Part shown: piece by piece, positions 45,249-56,954 of the stretch | Layout of the letters: each line of letters starts with the position of its first letter | How positions within the stretch are numbered: position 1 is the first letter of the stretch | Source of the DNA: Pseudoduganella violaceinigra DSM 15887 | GTDB taxonomy: Bacteria > Pseudomonadota > Gammaproteobacteria > Burkholderiales > Burkholderiaceae_D | Assembly: GCF_000425385.1 (NCBI RefSeq) | Contig: NZ_AUDI01000001.1 | Span: 518,331 to 582,330, forward strand | DNA length: 64,000 nucleotides | Reading direction: 5' to 3' | Translations under genes and position numbers: made by a program | The notes under the pieces: generated by a model | What the model was told of the DNA's origin: nothing | The model's input: the letters and a program-made list of their open reading frames with translations, nothing else | The model's database searches: none

Positions 45249-47675
45249 TTAAATGCCCGCGGGCGGGTGCGGCAGGTCGCGGCCATGCGTGCCCCAGCCT
45301 TTAGGGTCGGGCTGCGGCGCAAGCTCAAATTCCAGCGTACCGGCCGACTGCAGCTGCTCCCAGTCCAGCCACACGCGCGACAGCGGCCGGCCGGCCCATT
45401 GCACGGATTGCACAAAGCGGCGCTCGCCGGGCTCGGCTTGGGGCGCTTCGATGCGCAGGATGCGGCCTTGCGGCAGCTCGATCTCGGCCCGCGCAAAGCG
45501 CGGCGCGTGCAGCAGGAAGCGGCCGCTGCCCGGCGCATCCGGATACAGCCCCAGGGCGCTGAACAGGTACCAGGCCGACATGGTGCCCAGGTCGTCGTTG
45601 CCGGTCACGCCGCTTGGGCCATTGCCGAACAGGGTTTCAGCTGCGCGCAGCACGGTGGTGGTTTTCCAGGGCTGGCCCATCAAGGTGTACATCCACGGCG
45701 TATGGAGGTCGGGCTCGTTATTCGGGTTGTAGCGGAACTGGCTGTAGTAGCTGTAGGCACCAACCACCCACGACTTGCGCACGGCTGCGGGATCGGCCTG
45801 CACGGCGTCGTAGTCGAAGAACTGGTCGAGGCGCTGCAGGGCCTTGGCCTGCCCGCCCATTGCAGCAGCCAGACCTGGAATATCCTGTGGTACCAGCCAT
45901 TGGTACTGCCAGGCTGTGCCCTCGTGGAAGCCGCGCTCCCCGCGCGGGTCGTAGCCGCCGCCCACGTCGGCGAACCAGCTGCCATCGAGAAAGCGCGGCC
46001 GGGGGAAGCCCTGCAAGCCGCTTGGCGCGTCGAGCACCGAAGGATCCCACACTTTGCGCCAGTTGAGGGCGCGCTGCCCAAGCACCTGCGCATCCTTATG
46101 CTGGCCGAGAGACTTTGCCATGACGGCCAGCGAACTGTCGGCCAGGGCGTATTCCAGCGTGGCCGACGCGCCATGGTGCGGGTCGATGTCCATACCCTTG
46201 GAAACGAAACCGCGATCGTACTGCACGAACCCCTGGCGCATATAGCTTGGGTTGCCCGCACGGCCTTATGCGCGGTTGGCTTGCGGCGGTACGCCGAACG
46301 CGTTCTCGCGCAGCGCTGCGTAGGCCTCGCGTTCACGTCCTTTCAGCGCGCCGTAGCGCCAAAGGTCGACCATGAACGGCGTGACCGGATCGCCAGTCAT
46401 CACATTGCTGTCGAAATTGGCGTAGCCCCAACGCGGCAGCCAGCCGCCTTCAGCGCGGATCTTCAGCACGGATTGCGCAATGTCGCGGGCACGCTGCGGG
46501 CGCAGGAGGGCCAGCAACTGGTTCTGCGCCCGGTAGGTATCCCATAGCGAGAAGAACTCGTAGTAAGTCCAATCCCTGGCGGTGTGGATCGCGTAGTCGT
46601 AGCCGCGATAGCGCCCATCGGCGTCGCTGCCGGTCAGCGGCTGCAGCAGGGCATGATACAAGGCGGTATAGAAGACGGTGCGGTCGTCGCTGCGGCCGCC
46701 TTCGATACGCACGCTGCCCAGTTCTTTTTTCCAGGCTGCCTGGGCCTGGGCGCGCATGGCGTCGAAGCTTAAGGGCTGGCCGGCCGCCATCCCTTCGGCG
46801 CGCAGGTTGACGCGGGCGCCTTCGGCGTCGACGTGGGAAATCGCACTGACTGCCGTCACGGCCGGTGCCGTCTTCAGATCGAAGGTCAGCCAGACGCCAT
46901 GCGGTCTGCTGTCTCCCTGCTGGCTGGGGCCTTTCGCCCCCGGCCAGCCGCCCCGATCGTCCCATATGCCGTGGGCCACGAATGGCTGGTCGAACATGAT
47001 GCGGAACCAGGTGGTGTATTGGGCGCCACCGCAAAAGCTTTTGGTGACAATCTTGCCTTCGACGCTGCGGTCGTCCAGCACGCGCACTTCGCTGCCGACC
47101 ACCGAATGGCGCTCGTTAGCCTGGCCCAGGTTGAGCAGCACATGGCCTGTACCGGTACCGGCGGCGAAGGTGTAGCGTTCGGCCGCGGCGCGAGTCAGCG
47201 CAGTTGTCTCCGCCGTAATGCCGCCGTAGCTGGTGAGCCGGACTTTGTAATAGCCGGCCTGGCCAACTTCGCCTTCATGGGTGTATTCGGCGGCGTAGCG
47301 CTTGTAGTCGAAACTGTTCGCTTTGGCGGTATCGAAATCGCCGCCGGAGCCGATACGGCCGGTCACCGGCAGTACCGACAACTGCCCGCCCTGCTCCCAG
47401 CAGCCGGCGCCGGACAGGAAGGAATGACCGAAGCCGCGGATACGCGCGTCGCTGTAACGCCATCCCGCGTAATGCTCCCCGGTCGGGCTGACCTGGATCA
47501 TGCCGAATGGGGCCGAGGCGCCGGGGAAGGTGTTGCCTTCATCCTGGCTGCCGATGAAGGTGTTGACCGGCATGCTGTCAGGCTTCATTGGCTGCGCGCC
47601 CTGGGCGCCGTGGGCGCCCATTTGCAACAGTGCCAGGCAGGCGAGACGCAGCAGGGCGAATCGAATGCGGATCAT
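45249..47675 (-). pseudogene. GH92 alpha-1,2-mannosidase, interrupted by an in-frame stop
   Basis: Signal peptide MIRIRFALLRLACLALLQMG, then the GH92 N-terminal domain (MPVNTFIGSQDEGNTFPGAS) and the catalytic domain. The frame is broken by a single TAA at 46266-46268; the downstream half continues in the same frame (GRAGNPSYMRQGFVQYDRGF) and is intact to the end, with the GNDDLGTMSAWYLFSALGLY motif. Total length about 808 codons is normal for GH92. A one-base change (for example CAA to TAA) explains it. The upstream product would lack the C-terminal catalytic part. Confidence 0.9.
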
Positions 47676-48598
47676 CACATTACCTCCATCTGGATCTGTT
47701 CGAACAGCCGGTCCATGGCAGCGGGATGCGGCGGCGTGGCGCCGGCCTGCATGCACGCGGCGGAACCTGCCGCCAGCGCGGCGTGCAGGTGCGACGGCAG
47801 CGCGCGATCCGGATGGCGGGAGAGGCTATGCAACAGTCCCGCCACACTGGCGTCGCCGGCACCGACCGTATCCACCACCTCCACCCTCGGCGCACGGGCA
47901 TCGGCGCGCTGAGTACCGTGAAACAGGCTTGCTCCCTGGCCGCCGCGCGTTACCAGGCAATATGCATCGGGATTGATGGCGCGCAGCCGCTTCAGCGCCA
48001 CGTCCAGCCCAATGCCGGGGAACAGCCCACGTAAATCGTCGTCGGAAACCTTGATCATATCGGCCAGTTCCGCCATCCGGCGCAGGGTAGGCACATAGCT
48101 TTCATCCATCACATTGCGGAAGTTGGGGTCGTAGCTGATCGCGACGCCCTGGGCTTTCAGCTTTCCAGCCAACGCCACCAGCCGGGTGGCCAGCGGTTCG
48201 CGCGCCAGGCTGATGCCGCCGAAATGCGCCCAGCGTAATTCGGATGACCATCCTTCCGGCAGCGTCTCAGGGTCGAAGTGCAGATCGGCGCTATCGTCGC
48301 CGATGAAGAAATAGCGCGGCGGTTCGCCCTGCTCCACCACAGCCAGCAGCGGCGACCGTTGCACGCGTTGCAGTGTGCGCAGGTCCAGCCCAACGGCTTC
48401 GCTGGCGCTCCACAGCGCATCGCCGAAGCGGTCGCCGCTGATCGCGCCGGCGAAGGCGGTGCGCTCGCCGAGGGCAGCCAGGGCGCGCGCCACGTTCCAC
48501 GTCGAGCCGCCGACGCGGCTCACCCATTGTTCGTCGCCCTGGTGGATCATGTCGGTCAGCGCCTCGCCGGCGCACAGCATCAGCGGCGCGTCACGCAT
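47675..48598 (-). CDS. PfkB-family sugar kinase (fructokinase)
   Basis: 307 residues. Ribokinase fold with the N-terminal VGGSTWNVARALAALGERTA and the C-terminal catalytic VVDTVGAGDASVAGLLHSLS (Asp base). It likely phosphorylates fructose to fructose-6-phosphate after the neighbouring epimerase converts mannose. The start overlaps the AGE stop by 8 bases; the stop overlaps the GH92 start by one (TGATG). Confidence 0.9.
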   Translation of the reverse strand: MRDAPLMLCAGEALTDMIHQGDEQWVSRVGGSTWNVARALAALGERTAFAGAISGDRFGDALWSASEAVGLDLRTLQRVQRSPLLAVVEQGEPPRYFFIGDDSADLHFDPETLPEGWSSELRWAHFGGISLAREPLATRLVALAGKLKAQGVAISYDPNFRNVMDESYVPTLRRMAELADMIKVSDDDLRGLFPGIGLDVALKRLRAINPDAYCLVTRGGQGASLFHGTQRADARAPRVEVVDTVGAGDASVAGLLHSLSRHPDRALPSHLHAALAAGSAACMQAGATPPHPAAMDRLFEQIQMEVM

Positions 48599-49805
48599 GG
48601 TTCGCCCCGTCCAGCACCCGCACGATGTCGTAGCAGGCGCCCATGGTGTGATAATCCACTTTGCCGGCCGGGCTCTTCTCGTCGCTCAATTTGCGGTTTT
48701 CGCGGTCGAGGATGCGGAACCAGGCGCCGTGCTCATGGTCGACCAGATGCGTCCAGCTGTATTCCCAAAGCCGCTGGTACCAGCCCCAATACAGGCCGTT
48801 GCCAGTGCGCTGGGCCAGCATGGCGGCCGCCGCGGTGCTTTCGGCCTGCACCCAGAAGTATTTGTGGAAGTCGCAGATGGTAAGGTCCGGCGCCAGCGAG
48901 TAGCACAAGCCGCCGTGCTCGACGTCCCACCCCTTGTCCACGGCCACACGGAACAGTCGTTCGGCGGTCGGCAGCAGCCAGCCCAGGTCTTTTTGCAGCG
49001 CCGCGCCGCGCTCCTCCAGCTGCAACAGCAATTTCGCCCATTCAGTGAAATGGCCCGGCTGATAGCCCCAGGGGCGGAACAGGTTTTCCGGGTCGTCGAT
49101 ATTGAAGCGCCAGTCCGGCTGCCAGTCGGCCCTGTAGTGCTCCCATACCAGGCCGCCGCAGCGCTCGGCCTGGCGCTGGGTGATGTTATAGGCGACCGTA
49201 TAGGCGCGTTCCAGGTAGCGAAGTTCGCCGGTGGCCTGGTGGGCGGCCAGCAGCGCTTCGCAAGCGTGCATGTTCGCGTTCTGGCCGCGATAGGCTGACA
49301 GCACGCTCCAGTCTTGACTCGCTTCGTCGGCATACAGCCCGGCCTTCGCATCCCAGAAACGGTGCTCCATCAGCGCGAAGGTTTCGCCGATCCAGTCGCG
49401 CGCTTCTTCCAGTCCCGCCATGGTGGCGTGCGCATAGGCCAGCAGCACAAAGGCCAGTCCGTAGGCATGCTGGGTGCCGTCTTCCACTTCGCGTCCGTTC
49501 AGCATCCAGGCATAGCCACCGCCTTTGGGATCGCGGTGCGCTTCCCGCACAAAACGCAAGGCATTCCTCAAGCCGGCCAGATAAGCCGGATCGGGGAAAT
49601 GGCGGCAGGCCATCGCATAGGTGAACACAAAGCGCGTGCTGCTGACCAGGTGCCGATGCTGCGCGTCGTAGACCGTGCCGTCGTCCTTGAAATAGTGATA
49701 AAGGCCGCCGGCCGGGTCGATCGCGCGCGGGTGGTAGAAGCGCATGGTGTGCTGGGCATGCCCGAGCAGGACGGCAGGGTCGCGGAAATTCGGGAAATTG
49801 GTCAT
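48591..49805 (-). CDS. AGE-family epimerase/isomerase (mannose isomerase)
   Basis: 404 residues from the ATG at 49805; a TTG nine bases earlier is possible. (alpha/alpha)6-barrel family of N-acylglucosamine 2-epimerase: RAIDPAGGLYHYFKDDGTVY near 27-46 and HLVSSTRFVFTYAMACRHF. Catalytic His residues are in GHFTEWAKLLLQL and the later CDFHKYFWVQAEST. Most such PUL genes are mannose isomerases giving fructose. Translationally coupled with LacI upstream (19-base gap) and PfkB downstream. Confidence 0.92.
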   Translation of the reverse strand: MTNFPNFRDPAVLLGHAQHTMRFYHPRAIDPAGGLYHYFKDDGTVYDAQHRHLVSSTRFVFTYAMACRHFPDPAYLAGLRNALRFVREAHRDPKGGGYAWMLNGREVEDGTQHAYGLAFVLLAYAHATMAGLEEARDWIGETFALMEHRFWDAKAGLYADEASQDWSVLSAYRGQNANMHACEALLAAHQATGELRYLERAYTVAYNITQRQAERCGGLVWEHYRADWQPDWRFNIDDPENLFRPWGYQPGHFTEWAKLLLQLEERGAALQKDLGWLLPTAERLFRVAVDKGWDVEHGGLCYSLAPDLTICDFHKYFWVQAESTAAAAMLAQRTGNGLYWGWYQRLWEYSWTHLVDHEHGAWFRILDRENRKLSDEKSPAGKVDYHTMGACYDIVRVLDGANHA

Positions 49806-49824
49806 ATTGGGCAAGTGAGGAGGG

Positions 49825-50811
49825 CTAGTCGTCGCAACTGCTTTCGCGCACGATCAGGTTGACTGGCAGGGTTATCTGGGAGGGGTTTTCGTCTGGTTTT
49901 TGCAGCAGCAACTGAATCCCGGCTCGTCCCAATTCTTCCTTGTCGACGTGGATCGTACTGAGCGGAGGGATGGCGGCGCTGGCACTGCTGATATCGTCGA
50001 ATCCGACGATGGCAATGTCGTGCGGGATCTTCATCCCTTCGTTCAGGCAGTGCTTCATGGCGACCAGCGCCGTGCTGTCGTTGTAGCAGAACAGCGCGTC
50101 CGGCGGCTTCGGCAAGTCGAGCAGGCAGCGCATGGCTTCCACCACGGCTTCGTCGCCTTCGCCCATGGTCGGCACGATGACTTCCAGGTCCGGGTCGGCA
50201 AACACCTTGGCGTCGAACAGCGCCTGGCGGAAGCCGCGGTTGCGCTGCTGGATGCTGTAATGGGCCAGCGAGCCGGAAATCATGGCGATGCGTTTGCGGC
50301 CGCAGCGCAGCAAATGCTGGGTAGCGAGGTAGCCTCCGCGCATATTGTCAGGATTGACCGAGGTGAAGCCGCGCCGATTCAAATCCACCAGTACGATCGG
50401 CTTTCCAACCTGCTGCAACGCGGCCAGCACTTCCGGCTCGAAGAAACCGGCGCACAGAATGGCATCCGGCTGGTGCACACGAATCAGGCCCATCACCGGT
50501 TCCGCCGGGCCGACCGCGATGAACGACAGCGCGATTCCCTCGCGCCGGCAGGCGGCTTCGGCGCCGTGCAGGACCGGGGAAAAGAATTGGCTCGATGCCA
50601 GCGTGTTGTGCTGGCTGTGCAGCAGGAAGGCGATGCGGCGGATGCGCCCCTTCTTCAGCTGCGAGAAGTCGTAGCCCAGGCGCTGGGCGGCGTGACATAC
50701 CAGGTTGCGGGTGACCTCGGTCATGCCCGCCTGGTTCTTCAGCGCCCGCGACACTGTGCCGATCGACAGCCCGGTGGCCTCCGCGATGTCGCGCAGGGTG
50801 ACCTGGCTCAC
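49825..50811 (-). CDS. LacI-family transcriptional regulator of the mannoside locus
   Basis: 328 residues. Start at GTG 50811 with GGAGG ribosome site gives MSQVTLRDIAEATGLSIGTV directly; longer starts are unlikely. The HTH is followed by a hinge and a periplasmic-binding-protein-like sensor (VGFDDISSASAAIPPLSTIH). It is probably the local regulator; a GTTTAATAAAC palindrome 52 bases upstream is a candidate operator for self-control. Confidence 0.93.
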   Translation of the reverse strand: MSQVTLRDIAEATGLSIGTVSRALKNQAGMTEVTRNLVCHAAQRLGYDFSQLKKGRIRRIAFLLHSQHNTLASSQFFSPVLHGAEAACRREGIALSFIAVGPAEPVMGLIRVHQPDAILCAGFFEPEVLAALQQVGKPIVLVDLNRRGFTSVNPDNMRGGYLATQHLLRCGRKRIAMISGSLAHYSIQQRNRGFRQALFDAKVFADPDLEVIVPTMGEGDEAVVEAMRCLLDLPKPPDALFCYNDSTALVAMKHCLNEGMKIPHDIAIVGFDDISSASAAIPPLSTIHVDKEELGRAGIQLLLQKPDENPSQITLPVNLIVRESSCDD

Positions 50812-50862
50812 GCCCGCCTCCAAGGGAGCGAATTCAAATGCATGAAGAGTCTCCAATGTTCA

Positions 50863-50873
50863 GTTTAATAAAC
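50863..50873. promoter_or_regulatory. Candidate LacI operator before the regulator gene
   Basis: GTTTAATAAAC, perfect GTTTA/TAAAC arms around one A. Close matches occur at 56821, 56944 and 57213, all in the control regions of this locus. Confidence 0.5.
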
Positions 50874-50942
50874 GCTTCTGGCGGCGTTTTCAGGCGTCGT
50901 ACGGAACCGTTTCCGCGCCTTTGATCATAGGTAGTTTTTATA

Positions 50943-53627
50943 TCAGTGGCCTTTTTTAGCGTCAATCAAAGTAGTCGAATTCTGGGCCGTTTTAGCTGGT
51001 TTTACTAAACTAACGTGGCGCAACGTACCGGCCAGGGATTGCAGGCGCAGCGAATTTCTCAGCCTGGCCAGGCTGGCCTTGGAGGACACGCGCAAGATCA
51101 CTTTTTCTCCCGGCAGCAGGGTCATCGCGTTGTCCGACACCTCGGCATCTTCACCACCGAAGTCGATCCACACGGCGCGGGCCAGCTTTGCCGCGTGAAG
51201 CTCGAGCACATAGCCGGTGCCGTCGCGGCGCAAATCCGCCTTTAAGCCGGGATCGGGCCAGCCCATTTCTTTCGCCGCTTTGAAATACACAAGGCCGCGC
51301 GATGCAGGTTCGCCCTCCGCCTTTAGGTCGAATACGGCAACGGTGGCGGCAGGATCCGCGTCAACCAGCAGCTCGGGGTCTGTGTAAGCGGCCACCTTCG
51401 TCGCCGACAGCGGCGCCAGTTCGACAGGCTTGCGTTCTTCTCGCAACAGTGTGCCGTCCAAGGCCATCAACCGCAGGCGCAACTCGCCCCGCACCGGCCG
51501 CGCGCGGTCGTTGAGCAGGCTTACCGAAGTGCTGCCCTTGGCGTTGCGCAGTGCCGCCACCGCAACCGGCGCAAAGAACCGGCGCGCGTGGAAATGCAGC
51601 GCCTTCCAGCGCCCGAACCAGTCCACGCTGGACCAGGAGGCACCGGGCCATACATCATTAAGCTGCCAATACAGCGAGCCCATTGTGAACGGGCGGCTGG
51701 CACGATGGTGCAAGGCGGCCAATTCGATACCTTCGGCCTGTGCGGCCTGGCCCAAATACACGAAGGCGGCAAAGTCCTTCGGCTGGCCGAACTCATAGTC
51801 CACGTACTTCATCAGCCTTTCATTGCCCCTGCCGGCGAGGAATTTCTGGTGCGCTTCGATGACCGGTGCGGCGATTCCCTGCTCGCTGCCTTTGGCGAAA
51901 GCGTCGATGCTGCGCTGCACGGGCCATGCCTGCAGGCCGTACTCGGACATAAAGCGCGGCGTGACTTCCAGGTATTTAACCGGGGGATGGGCCGGATTGC
52001 CCCACACTTCCCAGTAATGCATATCGCCGCTGGCCGGCGTGTTGGCGGCGTCGGCCAGGTCGTCGCTGGGCGAGCTGGCCCAGTAGGGAATACCGCCGCC
52101 CTCCTCCGCGACCAGCTGGCGCAGATCCGTCCCGAACAACTGCCGGTAGCTATTCCAGACTTTGGCAGCGAACACTGGATCAGCCGCCATCATTTCCTTG
52201 CCCGGCCCCCAGTATTTCCAGGCGATTTCTTCTTCGTTATTGCCGCACCAGAGGACGATGCTGGGATGGTTACGCAGGCGACGTACGTGGTCGCGCGCTT
52301 CCGCAACCACATTGGCGCGGAAGGCGTCGTCGTATGCCGGCTGCATGCCGCCGCCGAACATGAAATCCTGCCAGACCAGCAGGCCGAATTCGTCGGCCAG
52401 GTCAAAGAACTCTTCGCTCTCGTAGTAGCCGCCACCCCAGCTCCTAAGAAAATTCATGTTTGCATCGTGCGCTGATTGCAGGACGCGGCGCAACTGCGCT
52501 TTTCCCACGCGAGGCTGGAACATGTCGAACAGAATAGTGTTCGCGCCCTTTGCAAACACCGGGATGCCATTGACCACGAAATAGAAACTTCGTCCCTTGT
52601 CATCCGGCTCGCGGCGAAGTTCAATGCTTCGCAGACCGGTGCGCGCGGCCATCCTTGCGTCGCCGATCTCAAGCTCAAAGCGATATAGAGGCTGCGCCCC
52701 GTAGCCGTTCGGGAACCAGCGCTGCGGACGGTCGATGAGTATGGGAACTTCGATACGGTTTTCACCCGCCTGCAGTTCGACATGGCGGTGCTCGGCCAGC
52801 GTACGCCTTCCGTCCGGAGAAGTTTGCCAGACGCTCAGCTCAAACGCGCCATCGTGCACAGCCTCTGCCGAAGCGACCACCACCATTTCAGCGCTTCCTT
52901 CGTCGACGCGATCCTGCCGCAGTTGCAGGTAATCGAGGCGTACCGCGTTCCAGCTTTCCAATACAACCGGCTTCCAGATACCGGCTGTAACATAGCGGGG
53001 CCCCCAATCCCACCCGTAATGGTATCCAGGCTTGCGCGCAAAGTTGGCAGTCATCGCGTCTGGCGGCTCGTCGCCATAGGGCGAAGGGTAGTTGCCAGCC
53101 AGTTTGAGTGGCATCGCCTGCACCTGCGGCAGCAGCCTGGCAATCGGCGAACCCAGTACGATGCGCAACTCGTTGCCTTTCGCGCGTAGCTTGCCTCCAA
53201 CCGGAACCCGCCAGGTTCGGAAAGCGTTATCGGCAGTCAGTAATTTTTCCCCATTCAGCCAGACCTCGGCGAAGGTATCGAGCCCTTCAAAGACCATCTC
53301 ACTGCGCGCAGCCCGTAGCTGCGCGGCCGGCACATCAAAGTGGGTTTTGTATTCCCAATCGGCGAGGCCAATCCATTGCAGGCCTGCTTCAGGCGCACCG
53401 ACATAGGGATCGGGAATAAGGCGGTTCGCGAGCAGGTCGGTATGCACGGTTCCCGGCACGACCGCCGCACGCCATGACGCTACTTCCGGATGCGCAGCGC
53501 CTTCCGCATTGCCCGGATTTATACGAAAAGTCCAGTCTTTGCCGATGACCAGCCGCTCCGGTGCCGACGCAGCAGACGTCTCGGTAACAACAGCAAAGAA
53601 TATGCCAAGTAGCAGTTTCGCGATCAT
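50943..53627 (-). CDS. Beta-mannosidase (GH2), exported
   Basis: 894 residues. Signal peptide [22 protein letters not shown]2 sandwich/barrel architecture. The substrate-binding stretch [20 protein letters not shown] is typical of beta-mannosidases; the acid/base Glu is in [14 protein letters not shown] and the nucleophile Glu in [12 protein letters not shown]. It releases beta-linked mannose in the periplasm. It follows the TonB receptor by 70 bases. Confidence 0.94.
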   Translation of the reverse strand: MIAKLLLGIFFAVVTETSAASAPERLVIGKDWTFRINPGNAEGAAHPEVASWRAAVVPGTVHTDLLANRLIPDPYVGAPEAGLQWIGLADWEYKTHFDVPAAQLRAARSEMVFEGLDTFAEVWLNGEKLLTADNAFRTWRVPVGGKLRAKGNELRIVLGSPIARLLPQVQAMPLKLAGNYPSPYGDEPPDAMTANFARKPGYHYGWDWGPRYVTAGIWKPVVLESWNAVRLDYLQLRQDRVDEGSAEMVVVASAEAVHDGAFELSVWQTSPDGRRTLAEHRHVELQAGENRIEVPILIDRPQRWFPNGYGAQPLYRFELEIGDARMAARTGLRSIELRREPDDKGRSFYFVVNGIPVFAKGANTILFDMFQPRVGKAQLRRVLQSAHDANMNFLRSWGGGYYESEEFFDLADEFGLLVWQDFMFGGGMQPAYDDAFRANVVAEARDHVRRLRNHPSIVLWCGNNEEEIAWKYWGPGKEMMAADPVFAAKVWNSYRQLFGTDLRQLVAEEGGGIPYWASSPSDDLADAANTPASGDMHYWEVWGNPAHPPVKYLEVTPRFMSEYGLQAWPVQRSIDAFAKGSEQGIAAPVIEAHQKFLAGRGNERLMKYVDYEFGQPKDFAAFVYLGQAAQAEGIELAALHHRASRPFTMGSLYWQLNDVWPGASWSSVDWFGRWKALHFHARRFFAPVAVAALRNAKGSTSVSLLNDRARPVRGELRLRLMALDGTLLREERKPVELAPLSATKVAAYTDPELLVDADPAATVAVFDLKAEGEPASRGLVYFKAAKEMGWPDPGLKADLRRDGTGYVLELHAAKLARAVWIDFGGEDAEVSDNAMTLLPGEKVILRVSSKASLARLRNSLRLQSLAGTLRHVSLVKPAKTAQNSTTLIDAKKGH

Positions 53628-53697
53628 TGCTCCAACACCGTTATCCAAAAAAGACGGCTTTGCCTGGGGGGATATCAGGCAAAGCCGCCGAACTGGC

Positions 53698-56600
53698 TTA
53701 GAACTTGTAGTTCAGGCCAAAGTACGCAATGCGGCCGGCGTACCCGTTGGAGTAAAAGCGGTCCTTGGTGTCGTTACCCAGGTGGGAGCGCGTTTCCTCC
53801 TTGGTCAGGTTCAGAACGGAGGCGGTCAGGCTCAATTCCTTGGTGATGTTGTACGCCACGTTCAGGTCGATCTGGCTATATGGCTCCTCATAGACATTCA
53901 AGCCGTTGACCAGTCCATCCACCACCTCGCCACGCTTGTTGTAAGAAGCGCGCGCCAGGAACTGCGCGGTTTCATAGAACACGGTTAGGTTGGCCTGATA
54001 CTTGGCGCTGCCGACCAGAGGCGACTCGCCGATCTTGGTGCCGTCCGCAAGGCTGATAGCCGCCTGGTTGGTTTTGTTGTACGTGTAGTTGAACTGCGCG
54101 CCGAAACCGGAAGCCAGCGTGTGCTGCGCATACACCTCGACGCCTTTGGACACCGCATTACGGCCGCCGGCACTGGTTTCGTAGCTCTGCACCACCACAC
54201 TCTTGCCGCCGACATCCATCGTCACGTCGCGCACCACTGGCACCGCGAAGTTGCTGACATTCTTGCGGAACAGGTCCACGCCGACCACTGAGCCGCGCTG
54301 GAAATACCACTCCAGGCCCAGGTCGAACTGCTTGGCCTTGTAAGGCTCGAGCTGCTTGTTGCTGCCTGCGCCGAACCAGCCTTGCTTGTCGCCGCCGCCA
54401 ATCAGGCGCCGGTCGTTGACGTATTCCTGGCTGAAGTACTGCAGGTTGCCTGGAGAGGCAATATCGCCGTAGCTTGGACGTGAAATCACTTTGGATGCAG
54501 CGGTGCGCAGCAGCAGGTCGGGCGTCAATTCGTAGGCAAGATTGAGGCTTGGCAGTGCATCGGTGTAGCTGCGATCGAGAGAGCTGACGACGAACGTGGA
54601 GCTGCGCGCGATGCTGTCCGGCAGCCTGGTGAAGCCGCTGGTGCAGCCGGAACCGGCTGGCGCGCCGGCGGCCGGCAAGCCGCCAGCCTGGCAAGGAGCA
54701 GGCTTCCCATCGGCGCCGTTGAAGAAGTAGTCGTTGAAGTTCTCGACCTGGTCCGTCGAATCGGCATGCTGCCTGGTACGCACCAGGCGCAGACCGACGT
54801 TGCCCCGCAGGCGATCGGCCTTGATATTGCCCTGCAGGTAGGCCGCAGAGATCTTTTCATCCACGTTGTAGACGAAGTTATCCTCATTCCGGGTCTGCAT
54901 TTTTCCGTAAGTCTGGTTCAGATGATCGATGTAGGCCGGATAGTTAATCGCAGGGAAGGCACTGGCGCTGATGCCGCCAGCGAGATTGCCCAGGGATTGG
55001 CCGTACAGGTAACCCGATTGGAATTTATTGGCGGTGGCATCGCAGCCGGCCTGGAAGCGCTTGTCGTAATTGGCCGGATCGGCACCCTGGCATACCCAAT
55101 AGTTGTTGCCCGTGCTGCGGTGGGTTCCGCCATCGCGGTACTTGGCGCCGAATTGCAGCGAATCGAGCCAATTGGTATCGGCGCGCCAGGTGAAATCGGC
55201 CTGCGCGTATTTCTGCTGCGTGCTGTTCCGGGTCCACGACGACTGGGTCGAACCCAGGTCGATTTCGCCAATGCCCTTCGCCAGGTTATCCATCAACTGC
55301 GGCGAGAACGTCATGGACGGTGTACCGACCGTGCTCCAGGCGCTGGCGTAGTTGCCGAGCGTCCAGCTGCCGTCGGCGTTCTGCACGCGCGGCTTGATCG
55401 GCATGGCGAACTGCATTTCCGGGCCGCCGTGGGCCCAGGTCCGGCCCAGCTTGAAGGTGGCGTCCAGCGATTGTCCATGCCAATCCGCTTCGAAATCAGC
55501 GCTCTGCGACAGCGCCTTTTCGCGGTTGTAGCTGCCCGTGATCTGCGGCGTCGGGATGGTGCAGTCGTCCGGTCCCCAGCCGCCAGCTTGCTGGCCGCCC
55601 GCTGCGGCCTGGCCTTCGCTGCAGTAATAGGTTTTCCCGGCGTGAGCGCTGTATTGCGCACCGGTGACCAGGGTGCCGCTGCGGTCGAACGTCAGGCCGT
55701 CAAGCATGCGCCCGCCCGGCCAGTTGCCGTCGCCGGAGTAGCGCGCCAGGTTCCATTCAGGAACCTTCAGGATATTGGTCTGCGAATTCTGCGACAGGTT
55801 GAAACGGAAGTAGTTCGCCGTCAAAGTCAGGTTGCGGACAGGCTTGAACTGCAGGGTAGCCTGCGCCCCCTTGCGCTCGCGCTCTTCGCTCTTGACACTG
55901 AGGTTGACCGAAGTCGGCATCATGAAATTGGTGTAGTACTTGCCGCCCTGGTCGTAGAAGCCGGACTGGCCCCACCAGTAGCTGTCGAATTTGGACTCCT
56001 TGCCGTTAACGTCCGTCGCAGGGTGCGCGTCGTAATCGTCGCCGTACCACTGCCAGTTCTCGGTGCTGGCGCCCATGGTGCGTGTGGTGCGCTTCTGCTG
56101 GGTATAGCCGACCAGAATACCGAAGCGATTGCCCTCGTCATGCCATGCATACTGGCCCGAGAACTGGCCATTGGTTTTCTTGGTGGTGTCGGCCCATGTC
56201 CCTTCGGCGGATACAAAACCGGTGCCGGACTTCACGTCCAGCGGGCGGCGCGTATGCAGGATCACGGTGCCGCCAACGCCGCCTTCATCGATCCGCGCTT
56301 CGGGTGTCTTGAACAGTTCCGCGCTCGAGAGCATGTTCGACGGCATCAGCATGTAGTTGAAGGAGCGCGACGGGTCGCCATTCGATTCGGCGGTGGCGAT
56401 GTAATTGCCGTTCAACTGGGTCAGGGTCAGCTCCGACGATAGCCCGCGCACGCTGACGTTCTTGCCCTCGCCGCCGCTGCGGTCCACCACCACGCCGGGC
56501 ACGCGCTGCAGCGCATCGGCCACGTTCTTGTCGGGGAACTTGCCGATATCCTCGGCGGTAATGACTTCGACGATCGAGTTGGCGTCGCGCTTCTGGTCCA

Positions 56601-56775
56601 GGCTCTTTTCGATCGAATAACGGTAGCCGGTGACGACCACTTTGTCTTTCGGGTCCACGTCGGCTGTTTGCGCATGGGCGTTGGCAATGGCCAGCAGCGC
56701 GGCGCTCACCGCCAGTGCGATCGGCGTAGCCCGGCATTGGCGCTGTCGTAAAGCGGGATTGGTTCTTAACGTCAT
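53698..56775 (-). CDS. TonB-dependent receptor of the mannoside locus
   Basis: 1025 residues. Signal peptide ending ANAHAQ, short TonB-box region, plug with [40 protein letters not shown] and [19 protein letters not shown]. Long barrel ending in ...YFGLNYKF (aromatic last residue). The size and the [15 protein letters not shown] segment are typical of the oligosaccharide-type (Caulobacter-like) TBDRs. It should bring mannosides through the outer membrane. GAGAGGAGA ribosome site before the ATG at 56775. Confidence 0.95.
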   Translation of the reverse strand: MTLRTNPALRQRQCRATPIALAVSAALLAIANAHAQTADVDPKDKVVVTGYRYSIEKSLDQKRDANSIVEVITAEDIGKFPDKNVADALQRVPGVVVDRSGGEGKNVSVRGLSSELTLTQLNGNYIATAESNGDPSRSFNYMLMPSNMLSSAELFKTPEARIDEGGVGGTVILHTRRPLDVKSGTGFVSAEGTWADTTKKTNGQFSGQYAWHDEGNRFGILVGYTQQKRTTRTMGASTENWQWYGDDYDAHPATDVNGKESKFDSYWWGQSGFYDQGGKYYTNFMMPTSVNLSVKSEERERKGAQATLQFKPVRNLTLTANYFRFNLSQNSQTNILKVPEWNLARYSGDGNWPGGRMLDGLTFDRSGTLVTGAQYSAHAGKTYYCSEGQAAAGGQQAGGWGPDDCTIPTPQITGSYNREKALSQSADFEADWHGQSLDATFKLGRTWAHGGPEMQFAMPIKPRVQNADGSWTLGNYASAWSTVGTPSMTFSPQLMDNLAKGIGEIDLGSTQSSWTRNSTQQKYAQADFTWRADTNWLDSLQFGAKYRDGGTHRSTGNNYWVCQGADPANYDKRFQAGCDATANKFQSGYLYGQSLGNLAGGISASAFPAINYPAYIDHLNQTYGKMQTRNEDNFVYNVDEKISAAYLQGNIKADRLRGNVGLRLVRTRQHADSTDQVENFNDYFFNGADGKPAPCQAGGLPAAGAPAGSGCTSGFTRLPDSIARSSTFVVSSLDRSYTDALPSLNLAYELTPDLLLRTAASKVISRPSYGDIASPGNLQYFSQEYVNDRRLIGGGDKQGWFGAGSNKQLEPYKAKQFDLGLEWYFQRGSVVGVDLFRKNVSNFAVPVVRDVTMDVGGKSVVVQSYETSAGGRNAVSKGVEVYAQHTLASGFGAQFNYTYNKTNQAAISLADGTKIGESPLVGSAKYQANLTVFYETAQFLARASYNKRGEVVDGLVNGLNVYEEPYSQIDLNVAYNITKELSLTASVLNLTKEETRSHLGNDTKDRFYSNGYAGRIAYFGLNYKF

Positions 56776-56820
56776 GTATGTCTCCTCTCTGGTTATGCCC
56801 GGCGAGGGGCTTATATATGG

Positions 56821-56831
56821 ATTTACTAAAC
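56821..56831. promoter_or_regulatory. Candidate LacI operator at the TonB-receptor promoter
   Basis: ATTTACTAAAC, one mismatch to GTTTANTAAAC, 46 bases upstream of the TBDR start. Good position for repression. Confidence 0.45.
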
Positions 56832-56943
56832 CACCTGGATGCCGCCCAAATCCCGGCGGACACCGCATTCCATTGAGGAAAATTTACAAAGGAAGACAAG
56901 CCGCTTCAATAAACTTTCAAATTTTGCATGAAGTTTAGTGATG

Positions 56944-56954
56944 TTTTAGTAAAC
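56944..56954. promoter_or_regulatory. Candidate LacI operator, second copy upstream
   Basis: TTTTAGTAAAC, one mismatch from the palindrome, 123 bases from the first copy. Spacing would allow a DNA loop between two LacI dimers. Confidence 0.4.

Noticed and set aside
43845..46547. A 900-codon open frame on the plus strand
   Set aside because: It is antisense to GH25, the sugar permease and GH92, all with recognisable motifs; composition is that of a shadow frame.
51000..51010. A TTTTACTAAAC match to the LacI-operator candidate
   Set aside because: It lies inside the 3' end of the beta-mannosidase coding region and is explained by codons; not counted as an operator.
54766..56442. A 558-codon plus-strand open frame opposite the TonB receptor
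   Set aside because: Antisense to a convincing receptor; no ribosome site or family signature.
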